Notes: generated from the letters alone by a model not told the origin. DNA of 47,466 bases from an uncultured Bacilli bacterium (GCA_947631045.1 CANRJV010000006.1:1-47466); one strand, 5' to 3'. Positions 1-8,342 are shown, counted from the first letter of the stretch. Made by a program: numbers and translations.

Positions 1-182
1 GTTTCTACTGCCATTTTGTCACCATCTTTATATTATAATTATACCAACAAATGCCCATAAAACCTAGAAAAATCGTCCTTAGTTATCAACAAATTTATGG
101 CTGCTTTCAACAGCAAAAATATAAGAAGCATTTTATTATCTTCTTATTTTAGCTGTGAATTGTAACATATATTATTAATTAT

Positions 183-1127
183 TTATATTTTTTCCTTAAT
201 ATTATTTAATAATTTAAATGATGTTATATATATTCCTTTATCATTTATATATTTCATAACATATTTATCTTTTTCTTTAACTATTAGTATTCCTTCCGTT
301 TTAGAATGGTGTTCTTTTTTTATATTTTTATCTATATAATCCATATAAAATTTTACTTGACCTATTTGTGATGGTTTATATTCTTCGTTTTTAACCTCTA
401 CAACGACATACGCATTAATTTCTAAATTAAAGAATAATAAATCTGTATGATAAGTTTTTGAATTTATTTTTAATGGATATTCATGGCCTGCAAGTGTGAA
501 TCCTGTTCCTAATTGTAAAAATCTCTGTTCGAGCATTTCGATGAGCAACTTATGAATAGCTTTCTCATTTAAGTTATTTATGTCTTTATCTGTCTTAATA
601 ATAATTGGGTCTTTAATCATATCTGATAATGCTAAATCAGATTTATCTTCATTTGATATTAATTTAATATTTTCTTTATCAGCATAGGAAAGTCTATCAA
701 AAGCATTATCTTTTATCTCATTAATTAATTCTCGACTAGAAAGGCTATTTAAAATAATTTGATTAATGTAATAATTTCTTTCGTTTTCATTTTTAATAGG
801 TAATAACTTAACAATATGAGACCATGTTAATTTGGCGAGCACTGCTCGCCAAATTGGAAATAATTGATAAAATTTTCTCATATCTCTCATATTTCTACCA
901 CTGTAACCATTACCATATTCTTTAGAAAATATTTCCGACCATTTTTTAATTAGGTTATCTCCATACTTAGCTCTTTTTTCTCCACCTTGAGCCTCAACTA
1001 ATAATTTTCCAATATGCCATTTAGCCATTAAGTCTTCATAATTATTTTTATATTCTCTGACTTTTTTATTTACTTCGGTATTTTCAATAATATTTCTTAT
1101 TTCATTAAAATAATCTTGTTCATGCAT
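183..1127 (-). CDS. DUF1016/YhcG-type PDDEXK nuclease, copy 1
   Basis: A 314-residue protein with the two-part build of the DUF1016 (YhcG) family. The N-terminal half (about residues 1-150) is a helical DUF1016_N domain with the family hallmark LTWSH. The C-terminal half (about 180-310) is a PDDEXK-like nuclease fold with TDLLFFN followed by VVVEVKNEE, that is the D...ExK metal-binding residues. The ATG follows GGAGGA at good spacing. Three paralogues lie directly upstream, each with its own promoter. Family members often sit near restriction-modification genes or mobile DNA, but none is seen here. The role is unknown; a DNA-processing or defence nuclease is inferred. A 27-nt palindrome lies inside the gene at 829-855. 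Confidence 0.9.
   Translation of the reverse strand: MHEQDYFNEIRNIIENTEVNKKVREYKNNYEDLMAKWHIGKLLVEAQGGEKRAKYGDNLIKKWSEIFSKEYGNGYSGRNMRDMRKFYQLFPIWRAVLAKLTWSHIVKLLPIKNENERNYYINQIILNSLSSRELINEIKDNAFDRLSYADKENIKLISNEDKSDLALSDMIKDPIIIKTDKDINNLNEKAIHKLLIEMLEQRFLQLGTGFTLAGHEYPLKINSKTYHTDLLFFNLEINAYVVVEVKNEEYKPSQIGQVKFYMDYIDKNIKKEHHSKTEGILIVKEKDKYVMKYINDKGIYITSFKLLNNIKEKI
829..855. repeat. 27-nt palindrome inside DUF1016 copy 1
   Basis: Two perfectly complementary 13-base arms (AATTTGGCGAGCA and its complement) flank one central base. It encodes the IWRAVLAKL stretch just before LTWSH. Arm sequence differs from the other three copies, but ends (AATT) and centre (CA-N-TG) are shared. Confidence 0.97.
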
Positions 1128-1238
1128 AATAATTCCTCCATTGAGGATGTATTATAACAAACATGATATGGTTATTTTGTCGGTTTTTGTCGAAAATATT
1201 AAAAAAGAAGAAATTTTCACTAAATATAATCTTAACTA

Positions 1239-1808
1239 TTATATTTTTTCCTTAATATTATTTAATAATTTAAATGATGTTATATATATTCCTTTGTCAT
1301 TTATATATTTCATAACATATTTATCTTTTTCTTTAGTTATTAATTTAATATTTTCTTTATCAGCATAGGAAAGTCTATCAAAAGCTTTATTTTTTATTTC
1401 ATTTCTTAATTCTCTTACCGATAAATTATTTAAGATAACTTGATTAATATAATAATTTCTTTCATTTTCATTTTTAATTGGTAATAACTTAAGATAATGA
1501 GTCCAACTTAATTGTGAAATCACTGATTTCACAATTGGAAATGATAAATAAAATTGGCGATAAAACATTAAATTTCTTTTTGAATAATTTTTACCATAAT
1601 CTTTAACAAATATTTCTGACCATCTTTTTATTAAGTTATCACCATACTTGGCTCTTTTTTCTCCACCTTGAGCTTCTACTAATAATTTACCAATATTCCA
1701 TTTGGCCATTAAATCTTCATAATTATTTTTGTATTCTCTGACTCTTTTATTTACTTCCGTATTTTCAATAATACTTTTTATTTCATTAAAATAATCTTGT
1801 TCATGCAT
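1239..1808 (-). CDS. DUF1016 copy 2, nuclease domain deleted
   Basis: A 189-residue paralogue keeping the whole DUF1016_N half (LSWTH motif) and the last ~30 residues of the family, but lacking the ~125 residues between LIT and KEKDKYVMKYI. The missing piece contains both nuclease motifs (TDLLFF and VEVK). The join stays in frame and lies at a TTATTAAT-like stretch found at both borders in the intact copies, so a short-homology deletion is likely. I start at the ATG after GGAGGAAATATTT; the in-frame ATG 15 bases upstream is part of that ribosome site. It may be an inactive remnant or a nuclease-less partner of the neighbouring copies. Carries its own palindrome at 1510-1536. Confidence 0.8.
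   Translation of the reverse strand: MHEQDYFNEIKSIIENTEVNKRVREYKNNYEDLMAKWNIGKLLVEAQGGEKRAKYGDNLIKRWSEIFVKDYGKNYSKRNLMFYRQFYLSFPIVKSVISQLSWTHYLKLLPIKNENERNYYINQVILNNLSVRELRNEIKNKAFDRLSYADKENIKLITKEKDKYVMKYINDKGIYITSFKLLNNIKEKI
1510..1536. repeat. 27-nt palindrome inside DUF1016 copy 2
   Basis: Arms of 13 bases (AATTGTGAAATCA and its complement) around one base, encoding IVKSVISQL at the same codons as in copy 1. Confidence 0.97.
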
Positions 1809-1908
1809 AAATATTTCCTCCATTGAGGATGTATTATAACAAACATGATATATTTATTTTGTCGGTTTTTGTCGAAGATATTAAAAAAAGAAATATTTCA
1901 CTAATTAT

Positions 1909-2856
1909 TTATATTTTTTCTTTCATATTATTTAATAATTTAAATGATGTTATATATATTCCTTTATCATTTATATACTTCATAACATATTCATCTTTTT
2001 CTTTAACTATTAATATACCTTCAGTCTTAGAATGATGTTCTTTTTTTATGTTCTTATCAATATAATCCATATAAAATTTTACTTGGCCTATTTGCGATGG
2101 TTTATATTCTTCGTTTTTAACCTCTACAACGACAAAAGAATTTATTTCATAGTTAAAAAATAATAAATCCGTATGATAAGTTTTATTATTTATTTTCAAT
2201 GGATATTCATGACCTATTAAAGCAAATCCACTACCTAATTCCAAGAATCCATTTTCAATCATTTCAATAAGTAATTTATGAATAGCCTTTTCATTTAAGT
2301 TATTAATATCTTTGTCAGTTTTTATAATAATTGGGTCTTTAATCATATCTGATAACGTTAAATTATATTTATCTTCATCGTCAGTTATTAATTTAATATT
2401 CTCTTTATCAGCATAAGATAATCTTTCAAAAGCTTTATTTTTTATCTCATTTCTTAGTTCTCTTACCGATAAATTATTTAATATAATTTGATTAATATAA
2501 TAGTTTCTTTCGTTTTCATTTTTTATTGATAACAACTCTACAATATGAGACCAGCTTAATTGTCCAGACAGTGTCTGGACAATTGGAAAATTCATAAAAA
2601 ATTGTCGCATATAAAACATGTTACTTCGACTATATTGTTTTCCATACTCTTTAGAAAATATTTCTGACCATTTTTTAATTAATCCATCACCATATTTAGC
2701 TCTTTTTTCTCCACCTTGAGCTTCTACTAATAATTTACCAATATTCCATTTGGCCATTAAATCTTCATAATTATTTTTGTATTCTCTGACTCTTTTATTT
2801 ACTTCCGTATTTTCAATAATACTTTTTATTTCATTAAAATAATCTTGTTCATGCAT
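1909..2856 (-). CDS. DUF1016/YhcG-type PDDEXK nuclease, copy 3
   Basis: A 315-residue full-length paralogue: DUF1016_N with LSWSH, then a PDDEXK core with TDLLFFN and VVVEVKNEE, then the common C-terminus. It is nearly identical to copy 4 over long stretches but differs at exactly the palindrome codons (2558-2584). The start is the ATG after GGAGGAAATATTT; the upstream in-frame ATG overlaps the Shine-Dalgarno sequence. The upstream gap repeats the promoter region of the other copies, so the copy is probably transcribed independently. Function inferred only from the family. Confidence 0.9.
   Translation of the reverse strand: MHEQDYFNEIKSIIENTEVNKRVREYKNNYEDLMAKWNIGKLLVEAQGGEKRAKYGDGLIKKWSEIFSKEYGKQYSRSNMFYMRQFFMNFPIVQTLSGQLSWSHIVELLSIKNENERNYYINQIILNNLSVRELRNEIKNKAFERLSYADKENIKLITDDEDKYNLTLSDMIKDPIIIKTDKDINNLNEKAIHKLLIEMIENGFLELGSGFALIGHEYPLKINNKTYHTDLLFFNYEINSFVVVEVKNEEYKPSQIGQVKFYMDYIDKNIKKEHHSKTEGILIVKEKDEYVMKYINDKGIYITSFKLLNNMKEKI
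2558..2584. repeat. 27-nt palindrome inside DUF1016 copy 3
   Basis: Arms of 13 bases (AATTGTCCAGACA and its complement) around one base, encoding IVQTLSGQL. Confidence 0.97.
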
Positions 2857-2956
2857 AAATATTTCCTCCATTGAGGATGTATTATAACAAACATGATATA
2901 TTTATTTTGTCGGTTTTTGTCGAAGATATTAAAAAAAGAAATATTTCACTAATTAT

Positions 2957-3904
2957 TTATATTTTTTCTTTCATATTATTTAATAATTTAAATGATGTTA
3001 TATATATTCCTTTATCATTTATATACTTCATAACATATTCATCTTTTTCTTTGACTATTAATATTCCTTCAGTCTTAGAATGATGTTCTTTTTTTATGTT
3101 CTTATCAATATAATCCATATAAAATTTTACTTGTCCTATTTGCGATGGTTTATATTCTTCGTTTTTAACCTCTACAACGACAAAAGCATTTATTTCATAA
3201 TTAAAGAATAATAAATCAGTATGATAAGTTTTTGAATTTATTTTTAATGGATATTCATGGCCTGCAAGTGTGAATCCCAAACCTAACTCTAAAAATCTTT
3301 CCTCTAGCATTTCGATAAGTAACTTATGAATAGCCTTTTCATTTAAATTATTTATGTCTTTATTTGTCTTAATAATAATTGGATCTTTAATCATGTCAGA
3401 AAGAGTTAAATTATATTTATTTTCATCATTAGTTATTAATTTAATATTTTCTTTATCAGCATAGGAAAGTCTATCAAAAGCTTTACTTTTAATTTCATTA
3501 ATTAATTCTCTTTTAGACAAATTATTTAAAATAACTTGATTAATATAATAATTCCTTTCATTTTCATTTTTAATTGGTAATAATTTAATGATATGAGACC
3601 ATGTTAATTGTCCAACCAGTGGTTGGACAATTGGAAAATTCATAAAAAATTGTCGCATATAAAACATGTTACTTCGACTATATTGTTTTCCATACTCTTT
3701 AGAAAATATTTCTGACCATTTTTTAATTAAGTTATCTCCATACTTGGCTCTTTTTTCTCCTCCTTGGGCCTCAACTAATAATTTTCCAATATGCCATTTA
3801 GCCATTAAGTCTTCATAATTATTTTTATATTCTCTGACTTTTTTATTTACTTCGGTATTTTCAATAATACTTTTTATTTCATTAAAATAATCTTGTTCAT
3901 GCAT
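2957..3904 (-). CDS. DUF1016/YhcG-type PDDEXK nuclease, copy 4
   Basis: A 315-residue, promoter-proximal member of the tandem array, with LTWSH in the N-terminal domain and TDLLFFN...VVVEVKNEE in the nuclease core. GGAGGAATTATT precedes the ATG, as in copy 1. Copies 1 and 4 share several variants (for example the HIGKLL and AGHEYPL segments) while copies 3 and 4 share others, so the array has exchanged segments by gene conversion. The palindrome is at 3606-3632. It is transcribed away from the unrecognised gene at 3995-5059, which has the same orientation and lies 90 bp upstream. Confidence 0.9.
   Translation of the reverse strand: MHEQDYFNEIKSIIENTEVNKKVREYKNNYEDLMAKWHIGKLLVEAQGGEKRAKYGDNLIKKWSEIFSKEYGKQYSRSNMFYMRQFFMNFPIVQPLVGQLTWSHIIKLLPIKNENERNYYINQVILNNLSKRELINEIKSKAFDRLSYADKENIKLITNDENKYNLTLSDMIKDPIIIKTNKDINNLNEKAIHKLLIEMLEERFLELGLGFTLAGHEYPLKINSKTYHTDLLFFNYEINAFVVVEVKNEEYKPSQIGQVKFYMDYIDKNIKKEHHSKTEGILIVKEKDEYVMKYINDKGIYITSFKLLNNMKEKI
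3606..3632. repeat. 27-nt palindrome inside DUF1016 copy 4
   Basis: Arms of 13 bases (AATTGTCCAACCA and its complement) around one base, encoding IVQPLVGQL. It differs from copy 3 at two positions in each arm, and all four changes keep the pairing. Confidence 0.97.
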
Positions 3905-3965
3905 AATAATTCCTCCAATGAGGATGTATTATAACAAACATGTTATGATTATTTTGTCGAGTTTA
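3905..3965 (-). promoter_or_regulatory. Promoter region of DUF1016 copy 4
   Basis: Reading the minus strand, two CGAC(A/T)AAA repeats about 9 bases apart are followed by an extended -10 box TGTTATAAT and then the ribosome site. The same arrangement occurs before copies 1-3 (about 1130-1200, 1810-1880 and 2858-2925). No good -35 is seen, which fits an extended -10 promoter or activation through the repeats. Confidence 0.5.
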
Positions 3966-3994
3966 GTCGAAGATGTTAAAAAAAGAAATATTTA

Positions 3995-5059
3995 TTAAAC
4001 ATTTCCTCTCTTTTTCCATTTTGGATATTCATAAAATATATCTCTAACAAGTCTTAAAAGTTCTTCGATTTCATCATCATCCGCTTCAAGAATTCTTACT
4101 ATGTTATTTCTAAAGGCTTTATCAGCATTTTCTATAGACATTTGGGCAAAACAGATATAATCAAAAACAACAAAATGATCAATAGTATCCAAATCTTCTA
4201 ATATTCCTTCATAATTTTCATCTAAATATTTAATAAATTTTTTGTATGATTTTAAATTTTTAGCATAAGAACCATCGGCTATTTTTTGATAATCTTTTTT
4301 ATTATACTTTTTATAATCACCTTTTTGATTATCGTAAAAATCTAAAGCATAATCTTCGTCATTAAATTCGACATTACACATTAAAGTTTCTTCGTCATAA
4401 TTATACATATAAAATTCTTCATACGTATTAAATGAAGCAATTATATGTTCAAATTCTTCTATATCTATTTTAAACATTTCATACTCAAATATTTCATGTA
4501 ATTCAGATAAAGTAATTATACCATATGTATCTATTACTGATTCGGCAAAACTAAATATTTCATTATTAGACTTATTTTCCGCTAATAAAGATTTATCCTT
4601 CAAAGTTTTATTAAAAATATCTATATATTCTTTAGGCATAAAAATTTTTATACTACCATCTTTTTTATTATATTCAACTTTAGCGAGTGAAAAAACTTTT
4701 AAAAAATTCACAAAATGCAAAGACATCATTATATTATTAAAATCTAATTTTTTACCATTATTATTCATAGCCAATTTTAATTGATCTATTTCATTTATTC
4801 TTATAATTTTAATATAAGATCTTAATATGACCTCTAAGTTTTCAAGAATATAATCGATAATATATTTTTTAGGACGATTATTTAAATTTTTTATTTTAAA
4901 CAATTTAGAATAATCTTCATCAACAAACACTTGGGTAATAGCAAATCTAGTTAATTCTTCATTCTTTAAACTTTTTAGATATTCTTCTAAACTTTCTTCT
5001 TTTACTTTTTTATTATTAAAATTTAGGAAATCATTTTTAATTAGTTCTTCAATATTCAT
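3995..5059 (-). CDS. Hypothetical 354-residue acidic protein
   Basis: I do not recognise this gene. The product is charged, rich in Asp/Glu/Lys/Tyr, has no signal peptide or membrane segment, and looks mostly helical and cytoplasmic. An N-terminal stretch (about residues 20-75) resembles small helical DNA- or RNA-binding modules only vaguely (NRPKKYIIDYILENLE). A GGAAGTGG ribosome site precedes the ATG, and a clear promoter lies at 5103-5130. It is codirectional with the DUF1016 array and could be cotranscribed with copy 4, because no obvious terminator separates them. Confidence 0.75.
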   Translation of the reverse strand: MNIEELIKNDFLNFNNKKVKEESLEEYLKSLKNEELTRFAITQVFVDEDYSKLFKIKNLNNRPKKYIIDYILENLEVILRSYIKIIRINEIDQLKLAMNNNGKKLDFNNIMMSLHFVNFLKVFSLAKVEYNKKDGSIKIFMPKEYIDIFNKTLKDKSLLAENKSNNEIFSFAESVIDTYGIITLSELHEIFEYEMFKIDIEEFEHIIASFNTYEEFYMYNYDEETLMCNVEFNDEDYALDFYDNQKGDYKKYNKKDYQKIADGSYAKNLKSYKKFIKYLDENYEGILEDLDTIDHFVVFDYICFAQMSIENADKAFRNNIVRILEADDDEIEELLRLVRDIFYEYPKWKKRGNV

Positions 5060-5102
5060 TATTTATACCACTTCCTTTAATTAAATGAATTTTGTTGATA
5101 AT

Positions 5103-5130
5103 ATTGTATCATATTTCATCATATAGTCAA
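5103..5130 (-). promoter_or_regulatory. Promoter of the 3995-5059 gene
   Basis: On the minus strand TTGACT, 16 bases, TACAAT, about 45 bases before the start codon. Confidence 0.6.
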
Positions 5131-5144
5131 TAAATATAAAGGAA

Positions 5145-5177
5145 TTAAAAAAACATACTATCCAAAGATAATATGTT
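5145..5177 (-). terminator. Terminator of the 5202-6587 gene
   Basis: The hairpin AACATATTATC / GGATAGTATGTT (minus strand) is followed by a run of T, just after the stop codon. Confidence 0.8.
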
Positions 5178-5201
5178 TAATTTTAATTTTTAAATAACTA
5201 A

Positions 5202-6587
5202 TTAGTTATTTTCTTTTCTTTTTGCAGAGAATCCAACAGTTAATGCACTAACTAGTCCTAAACTAGCGTATACAAGAATGTTATCGTTAGTTTTTGGTAC
5301 ATTAGGTACATCAGGATTTGTTGTTTCTTCTGGAGCTGTTTGCGTTCCGTCTCCAGTATTTGGATCATCAACTTTAGCGTTGATTACTTTATAGTTACCA
5401 TCTTCAGTAACTGTAGCACCTTCAGCGACTACATAATTTTGAACTGTAGCAGCAGATTGAGTAGCATCACCATTAGCTCTATCGCCAATAATTGCACTTA
5501 AATATCTACCACCAGTTAAGATACTTTTAAAGACATCTTCTTCAGGATCATTGTTTAAACCTGTTAATAAACTTGAAGTGATAAAGATTGCTGGTAATTG
5601 TTTACCATTTAATTTACCACTATTAAATGTACCATTAGTGATTTTTGGAATAATCTTACCAGATAATAAATTAACAGCATAATATCCTTTTGAAGCAATT
5701 GTTCCGCCATTAATAGTTAATGCACCTTCATCACCAGTATCAGTGAATACACCAGCTCCAATAGTATTATGAGCAGCAGTTAAAGTACCATTATTAATAG
5801 TTACATTCCCAGTATTCATATAAATTACGGCTTTTGCAGTTGAATATAAAGTACCATTATTAATTACTACATTTATAGGTTTAGTAATTTCTAATACTCT
5901 ATCTGAAATATAATATTCTCCACCTTCAATTGTAACTGTAGCATTACTTCCACCAACTTGAGCAGGAGCAGCATATGTACTTAAGCCAATTAATTTAGCA
6001 GCAGATGGAGCTTGTCTAGTTCCTACTTTTGCATTTAATGTTACATTAGCAGTTGCAGCAGTAACATCAACAATTGTAGTGCCAGCGCTAAGTTCAGCAC
6101 CTCCATTAATTTTTACTATACCTTTAGTAGAAATTAATGTATTGCCACTAGTTGATTTTCCAATCAATTTTACATTTCCATCAACTTCTAAAGTTCCATT
6201 ATTAGCAACTGTTAAAGTTCTTGTTGTAACTTCACCAGCACCAGTGAATTTTAAACTAGCATTAGCTTTTACACTAAGTGAAGTGTTAGATAAATCTAAT
6301 TTGTATCCATCTAAGTCAACTATAATACTACCTTCAATATCACCTTTAGATAATGCACCAAAATTACCTCCAGTAATCTCTTTAAGTAATTTTATAGTTC
6401 CACCATTTTGATAAGCAGCATCCCATGCAGCACCAAATGATCTATAACCATCACCATTTAAAGTTACTGTACAAGTTCCAGCATTATCATCATCAGGCAT
6501 TGTACAACCATCACCAGTAGCATGTACACCTGTAGCCATTACTAGGAATGCTAGTAATGAAATCGCAAACATTTTTAAATTTTTCAT
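5202..6587 (-). CDS. Sortase-anchored beta-helix-like surface protein A
   Basis: A 461-residue secreted protein. A signal peptide begins MKNLKMFAIS and ends near VHA-TGD. The body (about 60-390) consists of short strands with repeated TINNGTLT/TIEGGEYY motifs, typical of right-handed parallel beta-helix adhesins. A Thr/Pro-rich stalk follows, then VPKTNDN, a hydrophobic helix and KRKENN, a class B-type wall-sorting signal. The conserved paralogue start (MKNLKMF) is used; a longer in-frame ATG 33 bases upstream lies before the ribosome site. Unlike most paralogues its promoter has no G tract, and no 3' UTR element follows it. It is the likely constitutive member of the set (inference). Confidence 0.9.
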   Translation of the reverse strand: MKNLKMFAISLLAFLVMATGVHATGDGCTMPDDDNAGTCTVTLNGDGYRSFGAAWDAAYQNGGTIKLLKEITGGNFGALSKGDIEGSIIVDLDGYKLDLSNTSLSVKANASLKFTGAGEVTTRTLTVANNGTLEVDGNVKLIGKSTSGNTLISTKGIVKINGGAELSAGTTIVDVTAATANVTLNAKVGTRQAPSAAKLIGLSTYAAPAQVGGSNATVTIEGGEYYISDRVLEITKPINVVINNGTLYSTAKAVIYMNTGNVTINNGTLTAAHNTIGAGVFTDTGDEGALTINGGTIASKGYYAVNLLSGKIIPKITNGTFNSGKLNGKQLPAIFITSSLLTGLNNDPEEDVFKSILTGGRYLSAIIGDRANGDATQSAATVQNYVVAEGATVTEDGNYKVINAKVDDPNTGDGTQTAPEETTNPDVPNVPKTNDNILVYASLGLVSALTVGFSAKRKENN

Positions 6588-6619
6588 TCTCTCTCTATAC
6601 CTTTCCTTTCTATGTGTCA

Positions 6620-6649
6620 ATTATACTTCACTTCTTTTCTTTTTGTCAA
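6620..6649 (-). promoter_or_regulatory. Promoter of surface gene A (no G tract)
   Basis: TTGACA, 18 bases of mixed A/G, TATAAT on the minus strand. It matches the paralogue promoters in both boxes but has ordinary sequence where they carry poly-G. Confidence 0.8.
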
Positions 6650-6779
6650 TACCCTTTTTCATAAAATATTTTTATTGTCAGATTTTAACAATTTAGCTGT
6701 TTTTCATAATAAATGAAGTATATTGGACTATCATATTCTATGCTTAATATTCTTATTAATGCCTTTAGAAAAAACAAAA

Positions 6780-6809
6780 AACATATTATTTATTTCTAAA
6801 CAATATGTT
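6780..6809 (-). terminator. Terminator of surface gene B
   Basis: AACATATT ... AATATGTT stem then a T-rich run on the minus strand. The 359-bp gap 6588-6946 holds this, the gene A promoter and the gene B 3' UTR element. Confidence 0.75.
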
Positions 6810-6821
6810 TTTCTATACTAA

Positions 6822-6940
6822 ATTGTATAATTATTGCATTCCTTTTAAAGGCTAGGAAGTATAGATTGAGAATGTTTTGAAGTGTTTGCGATTTATCTTC
6901 AAAATTTATTTTTATATAATTCCTATCAATAATTTACAAT
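6822..6940 (-). promoter_or_regulatory. Structured 3' UTR element, copy 1 (after surface gene B)
   Basis: A closing helix is formed by near-complementary ends (ATTGTAAATTATTG with CAATAATTATACAAT). Inside is the stem TTTTGAAG/CTTCAAAA with loop motif TCGCAAAC, followed by CATTCTCA. It starts a few bases after the stop codon of gene B. The closing helix differs in sequence from the other copies but still pairs. Confidence 0.65.
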
Positions 6941-6946
6941 AAGTAA

Positions 6947-8311
6947 CTAATTGTTTTCTTTTCTTTTTGCTGTGAATCTAACACTTATTGCACTTACTAG
7001 ACCTAAACCAGCGTATACAAGAATGTTATCGTTAGTTTTTGGTACATTAGGTACATCTGGATTTGTTGTTCCCGGATCTGTTGTTTGCGTTCCATCTCCA
7101 GTATTTTGTTGATCATCTACTTTTTGAGCATTGATTACTTTATAGTTACCTTCTTCAGTAACTGTTAATCCTTCTTTTACTAAATCATCAGTTAAGATAA
7201 TTGTTTTTCCTTTTTCGTCTACAACTTTAATATCAGCAATTTGATTTAAATATCTTCCACCACTTAGGATTCCTTTTAAAACACTGCTTATAACAACTTT
7301 ATCATCTTTAGTTTCAGTAAGAGCAAAGCTACTACCAAATTTGATTGCAGTAACTCCTTCAGCATCTTTACCATTAAATGTTCCACCAGAAATAGCATAA
7401 GCAAGTTTTGCACGTTCAATAACTAAAGCACTAGTATGCTTAGAAGTTAAAGTACCACCAGTGATTGTTAATTTACCATTAGCAGCACCAATATCTGGTG
7501 TTCCAGCATAAGTTTGTAAAGCAGCTCCTCCCTTAGCAGTAATTGTGCCTCCACTAATTGTTACGTCAGCATCATAAACTTTAACAGCTGATGAACTATT
7601 AGCAGTAATTTCACCACCTTCAAAATTTAAAGCAATACCTTTTTTAGCATATAATGCAGCTGCAGCAGTATTATATGTTCCACCTTTGATATTTACACTA
7701 GCAGCATTTTCACCTAATACTGGTTCATTAGCAATATTTACATCAATAATGCTCTTAACATTATAAGTACCGCTTGTTAATGTAACAACACTATCATGAG
7801 CAGCTACATTAGTTAAAGCAACAGAAGCCGCAGTAACATTTGAAGATACAAGATTAACATTTCCTCCGGCAACATGAATTAATACATTACTTGTTAAACC
7901 GGCAGCATTAACTGTCGCACCATCAAGAGTTAATGAACCTCCTTTTTCAACTGTAAATGGAATAGTATTAGTAGTAACATCAACTTTACCTTTAACAGTT
8001 AAAGCAGCGCCATCTTTAACAGTGAATGAACCACCATTAATAGTTAAAGTATATTCACCTAAATTAATAACAGCATTTTCAGCAGTTACATTATTGGCAC
8101 CTGTTATTGTGGCATTCTTATAAAGTACTAATTCTCCTCCATCTTCTAAAACAGCGTTAATAGCATCACTAGCCGAAGCATATCCTTCTCCATCAACAGT
8201 AGCTTCACAATCGTTGCCAACTGTGCAAGAGACAGTGCCAGCAGCTGAAACGCCAGTAGTCATTACTAACATACTTAGTAATGCAATTGCAAACATTTTT
8301 AAATTTTTCAT
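6947..8311 (-). CDS. Sortase-anchored beta-helix-like surface protein B
   Basis: A 454-residue paralogue of protein A. The signal peptide begins MKNLKMFAIALL and is cut near VSA-AGT. A body of beta-helix coils follows (TISGGTIT, TITGGTLTS, GGTYNT), then a linker of the type DGTQTTDPGT, then VPKTNDN, a membrane helix and KRKENN. The ATG is the one conserved in all paralogues, after GGAAAGG; the nearby upstream GTG is out of frame. The promoter carries a 9-bp G tract and the 3' side a structured UTR element. Probably an adhesin or coat protein; the ligand is unknown. Confidence 0.92.
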   Translation of the reverse strand: MKNLKMFAIALLSMLVMTTGVSAAGTVSCTVGNDCEATVDGEGYASASDAINAVLEDGGELVLYKNATITGANNVTAENAVINLGEYTLTINGGSFTVKDGAALTVKGKVDVTTNTIPFTVEKGGSLTLDGATVNAAGLTSNVLIHVAGGNVNLVSSNVTAASVALTNVAAHDSVVTLTSGTYNVKSIIDVNIANEPVLGENAASVNIKGGTYNTAAAALYAKKGIALNFEGGEITANSSSAVKVYDADVTISGGTITAKGGAALQTYAGTPDIGAANGKLTITGGTLTSKHTSALVIERAKLAYAISGGTFNGKDAEGVTAIKFGSSFALTETKDDKVVISSVLKGILSGGRYLNQIADIKVVDEKGKTIILTDDLVKEGLTVTEEGNYKVINAQKVDDQQNTGDGTQTTDPGTTNPDVPNVPKTNDNILVYAGLGLVSAISVRFTAKRKENN

Positions 8312-8342
8312 TCTTTCACAAACCTTTCCTTTCTATGTGTTA

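Larger units (their letters stand above)
180..3990 (-). repeat. Tandem array of four ~1.05-kb gene units
   Basis: The four DUF1016 genes and their ~95-bp spacers are direct repeats, about 1.05 kb per unit and shorter for copy 2. Each spacer holds the same elements: CGACAAAA-like repeats, an extended -10 box TGTTATAAT, and CCTC-N4-GAGG overlapping the ribosome site. Homology this long should allow unequal crossing-over. Confidence 0.9.

Noticed and set aside
1-182. A gene or RNA at the left edge
   Set aside because: No reading frame, promoter pair or stable hairpin could be supported; it is A/T-rich sequence downstream of DUF1016 copy 1.
1141-3083. Short plus-strand frames starting MRMYYNKHD in the DUF1016 spacers
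   Set aside because: They run into the C-terminal coding region of the next gene in antisense, have no good ribosome site, and repeat only because the DNA repeats.
829-3632. Palindromes in the DUF1016 genes as transcription terminators or inserted palindromic elements
   Set aside because: They have no T run, lie in the middle of coding sequence, and the coding length matches the family, so nothing was inserted.
180-3990. CRISPR-like array because of regular repeats
   Set aside because: The repeat unit is a whole gene plus spacer (~1 kb); there are no short repeats with unique spacers and no cas genes in the window.
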